Positions 1-9,427 are shown, counted from the first letter of the stretch. The stretch: 64,000 nt of DNA from JBMOKT01 sp049323895 (GCA_049323895.1 JBMOKT010000013.1:372001-436000); one strand, 5' to 3'. The notes: a model not told the origin generated them from the letters alone. A program made the numbers and translations.

Positions 1-1210
1 TATCCCTTATTCTAACCGGTGGGACAACCAGGCCCATTTCCAATGCAATTTGCCTGCGTATTAAAACCACCCTGTCCAGCAGATCACCCCCTTGGCTATT
101 ATCTACTAAGGGAATTAATCCATAACCTAATTCCAATTCCAAGGTATCAACATTTAGAAGGGAAAAAACACTCTCTGGTCTCTTTATTTCCTCAACTTCT
201 TTAAATTCCTCCTCCTGAGCTTGTTTTTCTGCCGATTCCTTTATAGAATTATGCATTAAATAAGCAAGAATACCACAACCTAATCCTATTGCTAAAAAAG
301 GAACTGTTGGAAGACTAGGTACTAACCCCAGGGCCACTAGCACAACTGCAGTAATTGCCAATACTTTTGGATGGGCGAAAATTTGTTTTGTTAAATCCTG
401 ACCTAAATTTGAATCAGAAGCTGCTCTGGTGACAGTGATGCCTGTAGCGGTAGATAATAGGAGCGCCGGAATCTGCGAAACCAGTCCGTCCCCTACTGTT
501 AGCAAAGTGAAAGTTGTAGCTACCTCACTGATTGAACCCATATTAAGCTGAAAAGTTCCTATAATAATACCGCCGGTAATATTAATAAAGATAATTACAA
601 TACCAGCAATAGCATCCCCTTTTATAAATTTGCTGGCTCCATCCATCGCACCGTAAAAATCAGCCTCCCGCTGGATATTTAATCTTCTTTTCCTTGCGTC
701 CTGTTCGCTGATCAACCCTGCATTTAAATCAGCATCTATGGCCATTTGCTTGCCCGGCATGGCATCTAAGGTGAAACGGGCAGCAACTTCAGCAACCCTT
801 TCGGAACCTTTAGTTATGACTATAAATTGGATGACTACTAATATAAGGAAAACTATGAGTCCAACTACGGGATTTCCTCCAACTACGAAATTGCCAAACT
901 GTTCAATAACCTCACCCGCATAACCATGTAAAAGAATCAAGCGGGTTGATGATACATTAAGAGCAAGGCGGAAAAGTGTCATTATTAATAGCAGTGATGG
1001 GAAAACCGAAAACTGGAGAGGTTCAAGATTATACATCGAAACAAGAATTATTATTAAGGAAATGGTGATGTTCAATACTATAAGCAGACTTAATATCCAA
1101 TCAGCCATTGGAATAATCATCATGACAATAATTGCAATGATACCAAAGGCGATAAGTAAGTCACTATGTTTAAAAATTCTGTTTACAACTGAAGTATCAG
1201 ATGCTGCCAT
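1..1210 (-). CDS. flhA: FlhA, flagellar type III export gate protein (partial, cut by window edge)
   Basis: This is the inner-membrane export gate protein that docks chaperone-substrate complexes and energises flagellar protein export. The first 403 codons are present and the frame stays open to the edge; FlhA is usually about 690 residues. The start ATG has an AGGAGG-type site just upstream and lies 9 bases after the flhB stop. The N-terminal half is very hydrophobic, and the FHIPEP family signature is readable around residues 70-95 (RLALNVSSTRLIL). The end of the visible part, VPPVRIRD, matches the start of the cytosolic domain. It is the last visible gene of the long flagellar operon; flhF and flhG may follow outside. 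The truncation is due to the window, not to mutation. Confidence 0.97.
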   Translation of the reverse strand, partial: MAASDTSVVNRIFKHSDLLIAFGIIAIIVMMIIPMADWILSLLIVLNITISLIIILVSMYNLEPLQFSVFPSLLLIMTLFRLALNVSSTRLILLHGYAGEVIEQFGNFVVGGNPVVGLIVFLILVVIQFIVITKGSERVAEVAARFTLDAMPGKQMAIDADLNAGLISEQDARKRRLNIQREADFYGAMDGASKFIKGDAIAGIVIIFINITGGIIIGTFQLNMGSISEVATTFTLLTVGDGLVSQIPALLLSTATGITVTRAASDSNLGQDLTKQIFAHPKVLAITAVVLVALGLVPSLPTVPFLAIGLGCGILAYLMHNSIKESAEKQAQEEEFKEVEEIKRPESVFSLLNVDTLELELGYGLIPLVDNSQGGDLLDRVVLIRRQIALEMGLVVPPVRIRD

Positions 1211-1219
1211 TTTATCCTC

Positions 1220-2302
1220 CTATTTCTTCTGCTTTAATCTATAGACGAAAGCTAATACCTCTGCCACTGCCTGGTATAAATTTTCGGGGATTTCTTGGTT
1301 AATATCAGCATTTCTATAAAGTAACTGGGCTAGGGGTTTGTTTTCTACCGTAACAACACCTGATTTGTGAGCAATTTCTTTAATTCTAAGAGCCACTAAA
1401 TCCTGACCTTTTGCAGTAACCATGGGCGAATTCATTGTTTTAGCATCGTATTTCAGTGCTACCGCGTAATGGGTGGGATTGGTAATTATCACATCCGCTT
1501 TGGGTACTTCCTGCATCATTCTAGACATGGCCAATTGTCGTTGTTTTTCTTTAATTTTACCCTTGACTTGCGGGTCACCCTCTATATTCTTATACTCGTC
1601 CTTTATCTCCTGCTTAGACATTTTTAACTCATTTTCATATTGGTACTTCTGAAATAGATAATCTATCGCGGCAAGTGCAGCTAAAAGCAATGTGGTTTTC
1701 CACAGGATTGTAAAAAGAATTGTTCCAATAAAATTCAAAATATTACCCAATTCCATATCCATTAAATAAGGAAAGGTATTGATTTTATCTTTCAAACTAG
1801 AAAAGGCAATATAACTTATAAGTCCTATTTTTCCAACAGATTTAAATAATTCAACTAATGCTTTTTTCGAAAAAATTCTCTTAAAGCCTTCAATGGGATT
1901 TACCCTTGAAAATTTCAACTGAAGTGTCTCTGTGGTAAACATAAATCCCACCTGTATTAAATTTGAAATTACTCCTGAAATAAACACCACTAACAACATG
2001 GGGAGAATTAATTTCCCGAGAAGTAAAATTAAGCTTATCAAAAGTGGTATAATTCCTGCCGCTGTAAAACCCTCTAAATTAAAACTTTTCCATAAATTAA
2101 AAATATAATTGCCTAGATCTTCAATCATTAATGGGAGGAAAAGCTTTAAAAGTAGAAAGGAAGTGAAAAGTATTAATACGGAATTTACTTCAGTACTCTT
2201 AAGAACCTGTCCCTTTTTCCTAGCCTCCTGCCTTCTCTTTGGAGTTGCCTTTTCTGTTTTTTCACCAGCAAATAATTGTAGGTTGATATAGTACTTTTTC
2301 AT
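1220..2302 (-). CDS. flhB: FlhB, export gate and substrate-specificity switch protein
   Basis: FlhB forms part of the flagellar export gate and switches secretion from rod/hook to filament substrates after self-cleavage. At 360 residues it has the usual length, with four hydrophobic segments in the first 220 residues and a soluble C-terminal domain. The autocleavage motif NPTH is intact, with Asn at residue 275. The start codon overlaps the fliR stop by 4 bases, so translation is likely coupled. FliK, which triggers the switch, is encoded in the same operon. Identification is secure from the motif and the position between fliR and flhA. Confidence 0.97.
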   Translation of the reverse strand: MKKYYINLQLFAGEKTEKATPKRRQEARKKGQVLKSTEVNSVLILFTSFLLLKLFLPLMIEDLGNYIFNLWKSFNLEGFTAAGIIPLLISLILLLGKLILPMLLVVFISGVISNLIQVGFMFTTETLQLKFSRVNPIEGFKRIFSKKALVELFKSVGKIGLISYIAFSSLKDKINTFPYLMDMELGNILNFIGTILFTILWKTTLLLAALAAIDYLFQKYQYENELKMSKQEIKDEYKNIEGDPQVKGKIKEKQRQLAMSRMMQEVPKADVIITNPTHYAVALKYDAKTMNSPMVTAKGQDLVALRIKEIAHKSGVVTVENKPLAQLLYRNADINQEIPENLYQAVAEVLAFVYRLKQKK

Positions 2303-3075
2303 GAAAGCACCCTTATTATTTTTAATGTATCTTCAAAGGCCCTTTCAAAAAGAGCAAATAATAGATAAACATATAATGGCATTATTATAAGCAACAGGAT
2401 AAATCCTGCTAAAATTTTTGCAGGCATGCCTACTAAAAAAACATTCATCTGAGGAACTGTCCTGGCAATGATACCCATTACAAAGTCAGTTATGAAAAGG
2501 GCTCCGACCATGGGAGCAGCAAGTTTAAAAGCAATAAGAAACATTTTGCCTGTAAATTCAATAAGGAGTAATATAAGGGAAGAAGAAATATTAATGCCTT
2601 CCATAGGAATAAGTTGGTAGGAATGAACCAAAGCTTCAATTAAAAAGTGGTGACCGTTTATTAAGAAAAACACCAATATTGCCAGCAAGTATTTGTACGT
2701 CCCCATCAACGGAATCTGCATCCCGCTTTGAGGGTCCATTACGTTAACAATGCCAAAACCCATTTGCATATCAATGCTCTGACCCGCTAACTGTATTGCC
2801 GCAAATAATAGTTGGGCGGAAAAACCAATTACTACTCCTATTAAAATTTCACTAATAAGAATCAATGCAAAACCAAGATTAATTATGGGGGTATTAATTT
2901 CCCCAAAAATTGTCAAGAAAACAAACAAGCTTAATGTAAGGCTTAAGGCAATCTTTAGATGAGAAGGAAGATTCCTGCTGTTAAAAACAGGTGCAGCCAG
3001 CATAAAGCCAGTTATTCTGAAAAGTATAATTGCAAATATCGGAAAAAAATCAAAAACTTGTGTAATGTTTTCCAT
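2299..3075 (-). CDS. fliR: FliR, flagellar export apparatus membrane protein
   Basis: FliR is a core component of the FliPQR export channel in the basal body membrane. The 258-residue product is almost wholly hydrophobic with about six predicted membrane segments. It carries the family-typical region GQSIDMQMGFGIVNVMDP near residues 97-114. It follows fliQ by 2 bases and overlaps flhB by 4, the classical fliP-fliQ-fliR-flhB order. Nothing is unusual. Confidence 0.96.
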   Translation of the reverse strand: MENITQVFDFFPIFAIILFRITGFMLAAPVFNSRNLPSHLKIALSLTLSLFVFLTIFGEINTPIINLGFALILISEILIGVVIGFSAQLLFAAIQLAGQSIDMQMGFGIVNVMDPQSGMQIPLMGTYKYLLAILVFFLINGHHFLIEALVHSYQLIPMEGINISSSLILLLIEFTGKMFLIAFKLAAPMVGALFITDFVMGIIARTVPQMNVFLVGMPAKILAGFILLLIIMPLYVYLLFALFERAFEDTLKIIRVLS

Positions 3076-3077
3076 TA

Positions 3078-3347
3078 TTAACTACCCAGCATTGGAATTG
3101 CTTCAAAAATATTCTTGGTAAAATCCATAAGGATATTCAACATTACGGGTCCAAAAACAACCAACATGACCAGTATCACTATTAACTTGGGAACAAAGGT
3201 TAATGTTTGCTCCTGGATCTGGGTTGTTGCTTGAAAAATACTAATTATCAGCCCCACAATAATACTCCCGGCCAATAATGGACCAGCAATTATCAATACA
3301 GTATAAACAGCTTCTCGGGCAAGATAAATAATATAATTTTGCGTCAT
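3078..3347 (-). CDS. fliQ: FliQ, flagellar export apparatus small membrane protein
   Basis: FliQ is the small helical-hairpin subunit of the FliPQR export channel. At 89 residues it has the normal size, with two long hydrophobic helices (about residues 14-38 and 50-78). The motif QIQEQTLTFVPK between them is typical of the family. A GAGGGG site precedes the ATG. It sits between fliP and fliR with short gaps. Confidence 0.96.
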   Translation of the reverse strand: MTQNYIIYLAREAVYTVLIIAGPLLAGSIIVGLIISIFQATTQIQEQTLTFVPKLIVILVMLVVFGPVMLNILMDFTKNIFEAIPMLGS

Positions 3348-3359
3348 CTTTTATCCCCT

Positions 3360-4109
3360 CTAAAAGCTCAGCATCAAAGATTTAACTATTAAATGCCAGC
3401 CGTCTACTAAAACAAAGAGCAATAACTTAAAGGGTAAAGAAATCATCATGGGGGGTACCATTAGCATACCCATTGACATCAATGTACTGGCAACTACCAT
3501 GTCTATTACAATAAAAGGTATAAAAATCAAAAACCCTATCTGGAAAGCAGTTTTTAGTTCACTAATGGCAAAAGACGGAATAAGTACGTATGTGGGGATA
3601 TCACCCTTAAATTGTGGTTTTTCCATCCCTGATAAGTTAACAAACAATGCCAAATCAGCCTTTCTGGTATGCTGGAACATAAACTCGCGAATAGGTTCCA
3701 ACCCGTTATTAAAGGCTTCCTGCTGGGATATTCGTTCTTCCAGATAGGGTTGCAATGCCTTTTGGTTTACTTCTGACCACACAGGAGCCATGATGAAAAA
3801 GGTTAAGAAAAGTGCTAAACCAACTAAAACCTGATTGGGCGGCATTTGTTGTGTTGATAAAGCATGTCTGACAAAAGATAAAACAACAATAATTCTGGTA
3901 AAAGATGTCATCAGCATGAGAATCGCCGGGGCTAGGCTCAGTATTGTCAAAAGGGCAAGCAATTCTAATGTTACTGCAACATCCTGGGGGGATTCAGCGG
4001 GTTTGGTATTAAATTCAAAACTGGGAAATGGCAATGGTGCAGCCCATGCGCCGGATGTAAAAGAAATAATGAAGAAAAGTATTAGTATAAGTGTCATCCT
4101 ATTCTTCAT
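3360..4109 (-). CDS. fliP: FliP, flagellar export channel protein with signal peptide
   Basis: FliP builds the core of the flagellar export channel. The 249-residue protein starts with a cleavable signal peptide (charged MKNR, hydrophobic stretch to about residue 23, SGAWA), as is usual for FliP. The signature regions MLMTSFTRIIVVLSFVRHAL and MGMLMVPPMMISLPFKLLLF are present. The start lies inside the end of fliO (11-base overlap), indicating translational coupling. Confidence 0.97.
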   Translation of the reverse strand: MKNRMTLILILFFIISFTSGAWAAPLPFPSFEFNTKPAESPQDVAVTLELLALLTILSLAPAILMLMTSFTRIIVVLSFVRHALSTQQMPPNQVLVGLALFLTFFIMAPVWSEVNQKALQPYLEERISQQEAFNNGLEPIREFMFQHTRKADLALFVNLSGMEKPQFKGDIPTYVLIPSFAISELKTAFQIGFLIFIPFIVIDMVVASTLMSMGMLMVPPMMISLPFKLLLFVLVDGWHLIVKSLMLSF

Positions 4110-4665
4110 AATTCCTGTCCCCTTTTTTTTGACTATAGTAAAGATTTTGGGTTTGTTTAATATATTGTTGAAGGGATTGATGGAAATTGTTTTTTTTCTT
4201 TCCAGGCAACAAATTAAATTTACTCAAGCCAAATCCCTTATCTTTTTTTAAAGGTAATCCCCTCAACTCATCTAAACGTCCTTCTTTTTCAATTGTAGTA
4301 ATAACATTAATCTGCTGGTCTGTTACCCCTATAACGTAACCTTTGCCCTCAATTTCCAGCAGATAAATACCTTTATTAGTACCCAAAGGCATTTGGTCAA
4401 TTATTTGTATCCAATCCCCATATGATGTGTAGGAATCAGCACCTCGTAGTAAAAACTTAACACCAAATAAGACAAGCAATACCACACCTGCAAATGATAG
4501 AAAAAAGCGAAATAGTAAGCCACCTATATTGGTTACCTTATCTGGTTCTTTGCTTTCTTTTGATATATCCAAATCAATAGGCTCTTCTTGTGCTGCAAAT
4601 ACAGAAAATGTGAAGAATAAAAACATTAAAATTAGAAAAATAATAGTTATTCTGAATTTGCTCAT
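4099..4665 (-). CDS. fliO: FliO/FliZ-like flagellar biosynthesis membrane protein
   Basis: FliO assists assembly of the FliPQR channel; in Bacillus the gene at this position is called fliZ. The product has 188 residues: a signal peptide (to about residue 24), an acidic spacer, one membrane segment around residues 49-67 (LLFRFFLSFAGVVLLVLFGV), and a small cytosolic domain with the family pattern of a short beta-barrel followed by a basic tail. Sequence similarity in this family is low, so the call rests on architecture plus the invariant position between cheY and fliP. The start overlaps the cheY stop by 4 bases. Confidence 0.88.
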   Translation of the reverse strand: MSKFRITIIFLILMFLFFTFSVFAAQEEPIDLDISKESKEPDKVTNIGGLLFRFFLSFAGVVLLVLFGVKFLLRGADSYTSYGDWIQIIDQMPLGTNKGIYLLEIEGKGYVIGVTDQQINVITTIEKEGRLDELRGLPLKKDKGFGLSKFNLLPGKKKNNFHQSLQQYIKQTQNLYYSQKKGDRNYEE

Positions 4666-5024
4666 GACAATGCTTTTCTAACAGCTTCTAAAACCCGATC
4701 CGGTTGAAAAGGTTTGACAATAAAGTCTTTGGCCCCTGCCTGAATGGCGTCAATAACCATGGCTTGCTGTCCCATAGCACTGCACATTACAATTCTGGAA
4801 CCGGAATCGATTTCTTTTATTCTCTTTACTGCAGCAATACCGTCCATTTCAGGCATAGTAATATCCATAGTAACTAGATCGGGGTGAAGTTCTTTATACT
4901 TCTCAACAGCAACCTTGCCATTCTCAGCTTCCCCTACAACTTCATAGCCATTTTTGGAAAGTATGTCCTTAATCATCATTCTCATAAATGCTGCATCGTC
5001 AACAATTAATACTTTGTGTGCCAT
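4662..5024 (-). CDS. cheY: CheY, chemotaxis response regulator
   Basis: CheY is a single-domain receiver that, when phosphorylated by CheA, binds the FliM/FliY switch and changes motor rotation. The 120-residue sequence has all active-site residues: Asp9, Asp10, phospho-acceptor Asp54 (LVTMDITMPEMDG), Ser/Thr region CSAMG at 81-85 and Lys104 (FIVKPF). It lies directly after fliY, as in Bacillus, so regulator and phosphatase are co-expressed. Other chemotaxis genes (cheA, cheW, cheB, cheR) are not in this window. Confidence 0.96.
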   Translation of the reverse strand: MAHKVLIVDDAAFMRMMIKDILSKNGYEVVGEAENGKVAVEKYKELHPDLVTMDITMPEMDGIAAVKRIKEIDSGSRIVMCSAMGQQAMVIDAIQAGAKDFIVKPFQPDRVLEAVRKALS

Positions 5025-5040
5025 TAAATAAAATTCCTCC

Positions 5041-6171
5041 CTATTGAAGATTTTTTACTCGTTCTAAAGGACTTACAATGTCAGTGATTCTAACTCCAAA
5101 ATTTTCATCAATTACTACTACCTCACCTTTAGCAAAAAGCTTACCATTAATAAGCATATCTACCGGTTCACCTGCAAGCTTATTCAATTCTATAATTGAC
5201 CCTGTAGAAAACTCAAGTATTTCTTTAATAGTTTTATTTGTCCTGCCAAGTTCTACTGAAACCTGAAGGGGAACATCTAAAATAAGATCAAGGTTCTGCG
5301 GTGCACTCTGTTCAGCCTTAGGATCCAATTGCATGAATTTAGCAGGTTGAACGGCAATTGTCGGCTGTTTGATTGCTGGCTCCCCTTTCATTTGGTGTTC
5401 ATCAGTAAATTTCGGGTACTCCTCCGCAAGAGGGTCAACAACTTTTTCTATTTTCTTGACACTTTCAACGCTTTTTTCAGATGGTTCCGAATGGGTAGTG
5501 GATGAATAATTATCAAACAAATCATTAATCATCATTTTTGCAAATTTATATGGAATCAACTGCATAAGTTCGCTATCAACCAAACCTTGGATTACCATGC
5601 GGAAGGCTATCTTTACAATTGGTTCGGCGCCTTCTTCATTCTCCATACCAATTCCCTGCTCATGGAGGTTAATAATATCTAACAAAGGGGGTGAGATATC
5701 AATTCTTTTGTCGAGCACTGTCGACATGGAGGTTGAAGCAGATCCCATCATTTGGTTCATAGCTTCACTAATAGCACTGATATGGAGTTCAGTTAATTCA
5801 GCAGGTGGATTTTTCCCTGTCCCCCCCATCATTAAATCCGCTATGACAGCTGCATCACTTGTATTGACTACCAGTACATTGTGACCCTTAAGACCAGCGG
5901 TATATTTAACATCAATCACAACATAAGGCTTAACATAATGTTCCTTTAATTCCAAAATGGAGGTTAACTGAACCTTTGGTGTTGTTATTTCTACCTTTTT
6001 ACCCAATAAGGAGGATAAGGTAGTTGCCGCAGTACCCATTGATATATTGGCAATTTCACCAAGGGCGTCTCTTTCCATTTCACTGATAAGTTCTTCACTT
6101 TTTCCTTCGTTAAAATCACTATCTCTAAGCAGAGCATCGATTTCTGCCTGGGATAAAATGCCTTCACTCAT
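5041..6171 (-). CDS. fliY: FliY, flagellar switch protein and CheY-P phosphatase
   Basis: FliY combines a CheC-type phosphatase with a FliN-type C-ring domain. The 376-residue protein begins with the CheY-P-binding peptide (ILSQAEIDALL, residues 5-15). It has two CheC half-sites with intact ExxN motifs (DALGEIAN and SAISEAMN). A charged linker follows, then the SpoA/FliN domain in the last 90 residues (LDVPLQVSVELGRTNKTI). Both phosphatase sites look catalytically competent, so it probably dephosphorylates CheY-P at the motor. It overlaps fliM by 8 bases. No separate fliN is seen, consistent with FliY replacing it. Confidence 0.96.
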   Translation of the reverse strand: MSEGILSQAEIDALLRDSDFNEGKSEELISEMERDALGEIANISMGTAATTLSSLLGKKVEITTPKVQLTSILELKEHYVKPYVVIDVKYTAGLKGHNVLVVNTSDAAVIADLMMGGTGKNPPAELTELHISAISEAMNQMMGSASTSMSTVLDKRIDISPPLLDIINLHEQGIGMENEEGAEPIVKIAFRMVIQGLVDSELMQLIPYKFAKMMINDLFDNYSSTTHSEPSEKSVESVKKIEKVVDPLAEEYPKFTDEHQMKGEPAIKQPTIAVQPAKFMQLDPKAEQSAPQNLDLILDVPLQVSVELGRTNKTIKEILEFSTGSIIELNKLAGEPVDMLINGKLFAKGEVVVIDENFGVRITDIVSPLERVKNLQ

Positions 6172-7162
6172 TATCTTCTCCCTCCTCTTGTGGGATTGAA
6201 CTGGATATCTGTATTGCTAAACGGCTGCCTGAAAGTCCAGGTATACCTTTAAATTTCTTTTTTGATCCGACAATAACACTAATATCACTGTTCACAGGTG
6301 TATCTAAAGAAATTACATCACCCTTTTGTAAATCAAGCAGTTCCTTCAATGTTATCGTTGTCTGACCTAAAAGGGCAGTTACAGGAACCCTTGCTTTTTT
6401 TACTTTACTCTTTAAAGACTGGAGATATTCCGAGGTTTGTTCCTTAGCTGAAGTTCCATACCAGAAACGGGCGTTTAAATTGTTGGCAATGGGCTCTAAC
6501 ATAATACATGGCAGGCAGATATTCATAAATCCCTCGGTCTCGCCCAGCTGGGCATCAAAAGTTATTAAAACCACCATTTCTGTTGGGGATACAATCTGGG
6601 TAAAACTAGGATTAGTATCTAAATTCTCGTACTGGAGAGTTAGCTCTACCAAGTTGGCCCATGCATCTATAAAATAATCAAGTAACTTGCTTACCGTTTT
6701 GACTACAACATTTTGCTCTATTTCAGTGAGAGGTCTTCCTTTCATATTAGATGTGCCTGGACCACCAAAAAGTCTGTCAATAATATAAAAGGCCAGGTGG
6801 GGGTTTAACTCTAAAATAGCTTTACCTTCGAATGGTTCCATACCAAAAATATTTAAGATTGTTGGGTTGGGTACAGACCTGATAAACTCTTCATAAGTTA
6901 ATTGTTCAACAGAGACAACCTTAATATGAACCCGTGTTCTTAGCTGCCCAGAAAGGTATGTAGTTATTAATCGACAGTAATTTTCACTTATTACTTCTAT
7001 GGTATTCAACTGTTCCTTAGAAAATTTATTGGGGCGGCGAAAATCATAGACTCTAACCTTTTTTTCGTTTTCCTTTTGCTTAATTGTTTCGGCATCAATT
7101 TCTCCTGTTTGGAGTGCATTTAACAGGGCATCTATCTCCGATTGCGATAATATTTCTGCCAC
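6164..7162 (-). CDS. fliM: FliM, flagellar motor switch protein
   Basis: FliM forms the middle of the C-ring and receives CheY-P. The 332-residue product has the N-terminal CheY-binding peptide (EILSQSEIDALLNAL, residues 3-17), the conserved GGPG motif in RLFGGPG, and a C-terminal SpoA domain that binds FliY/FliN. The similarity of its first residues to those of FliY marks the shared CheY-docking peptide. It is located between fliL and fliY, as in Bacillus. Confidence 0.97.
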   Translation of the reverse strand: MAEILSQSEIDALLNALQTGEIDAETIKQKENEKKVRVYDFRRPNKFSKEQLNTIEVISENYCRLITTYLSGQLRTRVHIKVVSVEQLTYEEFIRSVPNPTILNIFGMEPFEGKAILELNPHLAFYIIDRLFGGPGTSNMKGRPLTEIEQNVVVKTVSKLLDYFIDAWANLVELTLQYENLDTNPSFTQIVSPTEMVVLITFDAQLGETEGFMNICLPCIMLEPIANNLNARFWYGTSAKEQTSEYLQSLKSKVKKARVPVTALLGQTTITLKELLDLQKGDVISLDTPVNSDISVIVGSKKKFKGIPGLSGSRLAIQISSSIPQEEGEDNE

Positions 7163-7178
7163 CTAATCATCCCCCCAA

Positions 7179-7643
7179 TCATTGATAGACAAAGTTATTA
7201 AAATAAATATTTAATATTTTGCCTTCTGAAAGTATGCCATTAATATTGTCGGTTAAAAGTTTCTTTAGATTTTCTTTGCCTTCAACTGTGTTAAGCTCTT
7301 CAGCGGTTTGGGAGCTCAGAATAATTATTACCCTATCTTGAAAAACAGGCAGTTTTTCTTCAATTTCCTTTAATACCTTTTTGTTTTCGACTTCCAAAGA
7401 AAATTGTGTCATTAAAAACCTGCGTCCATTAGAGTTAGCCAAGTTAACAGTGAATTCCGGAGAATTGTAAAGAGGTCCAATTTCTTTTACTTGGTTTGCA
7501 TTGGCGTCTGGTGAAGAGAAAACAAACTTGCCGATAACAAAAGCAGCAGCAAAAGATATGAATAAAATAATAACAGCGCTTACTATGAATTTAAAAGTAA
7601 ATCTGCTCGGTCTTTGGACTTCTTCATTATTGTTGTTATCCAT
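7179..7643 (-). CDS. fliL: FliL, flagellar basal body-associated protein
   Basis: FliL surrounds the stator and supports torque. I chose the internal ATG giving MDNNNNEEV (154 residues) because it has a GGGGGAA ribosome site. The longer frame begins with a leader (MFCKNLMVNGG) that overlaps motB by 47 bases and lacks such a site. A single membrane anchor (about residues 15-38) is followed by an extracytoplasmic stomatin-like domain of about 115 residues. The short 8-base overlap with motB suggests coupled expression with the stator. Confidence 0.92.
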   Translation of the reverse strand: MDNNNNEEVQRPSRFTFKFIVSAVIILFISFAAAFVIGKFVFSSPDANANQVKEIGPLYNSPEFTVNLANSNGRRFLMTQFSLEVENKKVLKEIEEKLPVFQDRVIIILSSQTAEELNTVEGKENLKKLLTDNINGILSEGKILNIYFNNFVYQ

Positions 7644-8427
7644 CAGTATTCCCCCATTTACCATTAGGTTCTTGCAAAACAAGGCTGTCTCTTAATATTA
7701 CAATATCCACCCTGCGGTTTTTTCTGCGTGATTCTTCACTTTCATTGGGAACTAAAGGATGGTATTCTCCATATCCCACTGCCGACAGCAGTTTGGGGTT
7801 TAGCCTATGTTCCAAAAGATATCGCAAAACATTTGTAGCCCTAGTAGTAGATAATTCCCAGTTTGATGGAAATTGAACTGTATGAATAGGCAAATCGTCG
7901 GTATGCCCCTCCACCCTAATGGGTTTATCTATTCCACTAAGAAGCTGAGCAACTCTGTTCAATACGTTTTTAGCATCACCTTTTAATTCAGCCTTCCCTT
8001 TATCAAAAAGCACACTATCTTCGAATCGAAGAATGACTCCCCTTTGGTCAGTTTTAACAATAACTCTTTGATCAATTTTAGTTAAAATATCCTGTAATGC
8101 CTTTTTTAGTTCTTCCATCTCTTTCATTTCCTGCTGCAATCTTTCTAATTGTTCAATTTCATCTTCCGTTATCCGTTTATTGTCCAGACTATCGTTGGGC
8201 TTGCCTGGTCCCGCTAGTTCAGAATTATCAAGAGTAGTCCCACCATCCATCACACCCAAGGAGCCTTTCACAGAAGAAACCACCTGTTTCCATTTTAATA
8301 CATCTAGAGAAGAATATGAATACAAAAGAATGAAAAATGTCAAAACAAGGGTTATCATATCTCCATATGTAGTCATCCATAAAGGAGAACCTTTGGGGAC
8401 ATCATCTCTTTGCTTCTTTCTACCCAT
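7636..8427 (-). CDS. motB: MotB, flagellar stator protein
   Basis: MotB anchors the stator to peptidoglycan and forms the ion channel with MotA. The 263-residue protein has one N-terminal membrane helix with the essential ion-binding Asp23 in WMTTYGDMITL. A plug/coiled-coil region (about residues 90-120) follows, then an OmpA-like peptidoglycan-binding domain (VEGHTDDLPIH and NRRVDIVI). The coupling ion cannot be read with confidence from the helix. It overlaps motA by 1 base; stator genes inside the flagellar operon are common in Clostridia. Confidence 0.96.
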   Translation of the reverse strand: MGRKKQRDDVPKGSPLWMTTYGDMITLVLTFFILLYSYSSLDVLKWKQVVSSVKGSLGVMDGGTTLDNSELAGPGKPNDSLDNKRITEDEIEQLERLQQEMKEMEELKKALQDILTKIDQRVIVKTDQRGVILRFEDSVLFDKGKAELKGDAKNVLNRVAQLLSGIDKPIRVEGHTDDLPIHTVQFPSNWELSTTRATNVLRYLLEHRLNPKLLSAVGYGEYHPLVPNESEESRRKNRRVDIVILRDSLVLQEPNGKWGNTDG

Positions 8428-9209
8428 TATTTTTCACCATCGTCTTTTTTTTCTAGTTTCTTTCTTTCTATGGGAGTTAGAAAAGATTTCATTTTTTCAG
8501 CAACAATTCGGGGATTTTCCCCGGCTTGAATGGAAAGGATCCCCTCAAGCATCAATTCTTTATTCAATATTTCCTCACTGCTCCTAATTTTCAGCTTGCC
8601 GGCTATAGGTAAAAAAATCAGATTAGCTAGCAATGAACCATAGAAGGTAGTAATTAAGGCAACAGCCATCCCCGGTCCAATTGTTGAAGGGTCTTCCAGA
8701 TTTCTCAGCATTAAAATCAGTCCTATTAAAGTACCTAGCATACCAAAAGCGGGGGAACTGGCACCCATATTTTCAAATATCAAAGCCCCTTGTTTATGGC
8801 GTTCTTCAACAAAATTCAGTTCAGTTTCCAAAATGTTTCTCACCAATTCGGGATCAGTGCCATCAACAATTAATTCAATTCCTTTTTTCAAAAAATGCTC
8901 ATCTATTTCCTCAGCCTCAGCTTCTAAAGCCAGCAAACCTTCTCTTCTGGCTTTTTCAGCAAAGGAAACCATGGTGGTGATAATCTCTGCCGGCTCTGTA
9001 GTATGATTGCGAAAAGCAATCCTAATTACGTTAATAGTCCCAATTACCTGATTTAAAGGAAAATTTATTAGGGTTGCCGCCATAGTACCGCCCAGAACTA
9101 TCATTAAGGAGGATATACTCCAAAAGGCGCTTAAACTTCCTTCTACCAGTATGGATCCAATTAATAGTACTATTCCAAATATTATACCTACTATAGTCGC
9201 TATATCCAT
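8427..9209 (-). CDS. motA: MotA, flagellar stator ion-channel protein
   Basis: MotA supplies the four-helix part of the stator and contacts FliG. The 260-residue protein shows four hydrophobic segments, two at the N-terminus and two near residues 150-200. The conserved Pro/Gly region is SPAFGMLGTLIGLILML, followed by GPGMAVALITTFYGSLLANL. The cytoplasmic loop between helices 2 and 3 contains the charged patch expected for FliG contact. The gene precedes motB and the two overlap by one base. Confidence 0.96.
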   Translation of the reverse strand: MDIATIVGIIFGIVLLIGSILVEGSLSAFWSISSLMIVLGGTMAATLINFPLNQVIGTINVIRIAFRNHTTEPAEIITTMVSFAEKARREGLLALEAEAEEIDEHFLKKGIELIVDGTDPELVRNILETELNFVEERHKQGALIFENMGASSPAFGMLGTLIGLILMLRNLEDPSTIGPGMAVALITTFYGSLLANLIFLPIAGKLKIRSSEEILNKELMLEGILSIQAGENPRIVAEKMKSFLTPIERKKLEKKDDGEK

Positions 9210-9232
9210 CGTATCACCTCTGATTACCTAAA

Positions 9233-9427
9233 TCACTTAATTTGAGGCATATTTATTTCTTTCCTAAAATTTTTAACCCTTTTCACTATTTCTTCAGGAG
9301 TTTCCATGACCACGACTTTTTTTCCGTTAGTAAGGGTAATAACCGTATCGGGGTTATTTTCAATGTATTCAATTAAATCACTGTTTAAGTAATATTCATT
9401 ACCCTGAAAGCGGGTTACTTTAATCAT
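9233..9427 (-). CDS. flbD: FlbD family flagellar protein
   Basis: This is a small (64 residues) swarming-motility protein of the FlbD/SwrD family, which in Bacillus increases stator function and torque. The diagnostic pattern is present: MIKVTRFQGNEYYLN at the start, then DLIEYIEN.PDTVITLTNGKK and VVMETPEEIV. It lies between flgE and motA, where SwrD is normally found. A GGAGGG site precedes the start. Confidence 0.92.
   Translation of the reverse strand: MIKVTRFQGNEYYLNSDLIEYIENNPDTVITLTNGKKVVVMETPEEIVKRVKNFRKEINMPQIK

Noticed and set aside
1..1210. flhA as a truncated pseudogene
   Set aside because: The frame is open to the first base and matches FlhA throughout; the missing part is outside the window.
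3835..4251. 138-codon open frame on the plus strand
   Set aside because: It covers parts of fliP and fliO in antisense and shows no recognisable protein features.
5041..7162. Missing fliN as a defect of the motor
   Set aside because: FliY has a complete FliN-type C-terminal domain, and Firmicutes normally use FliY in this place.
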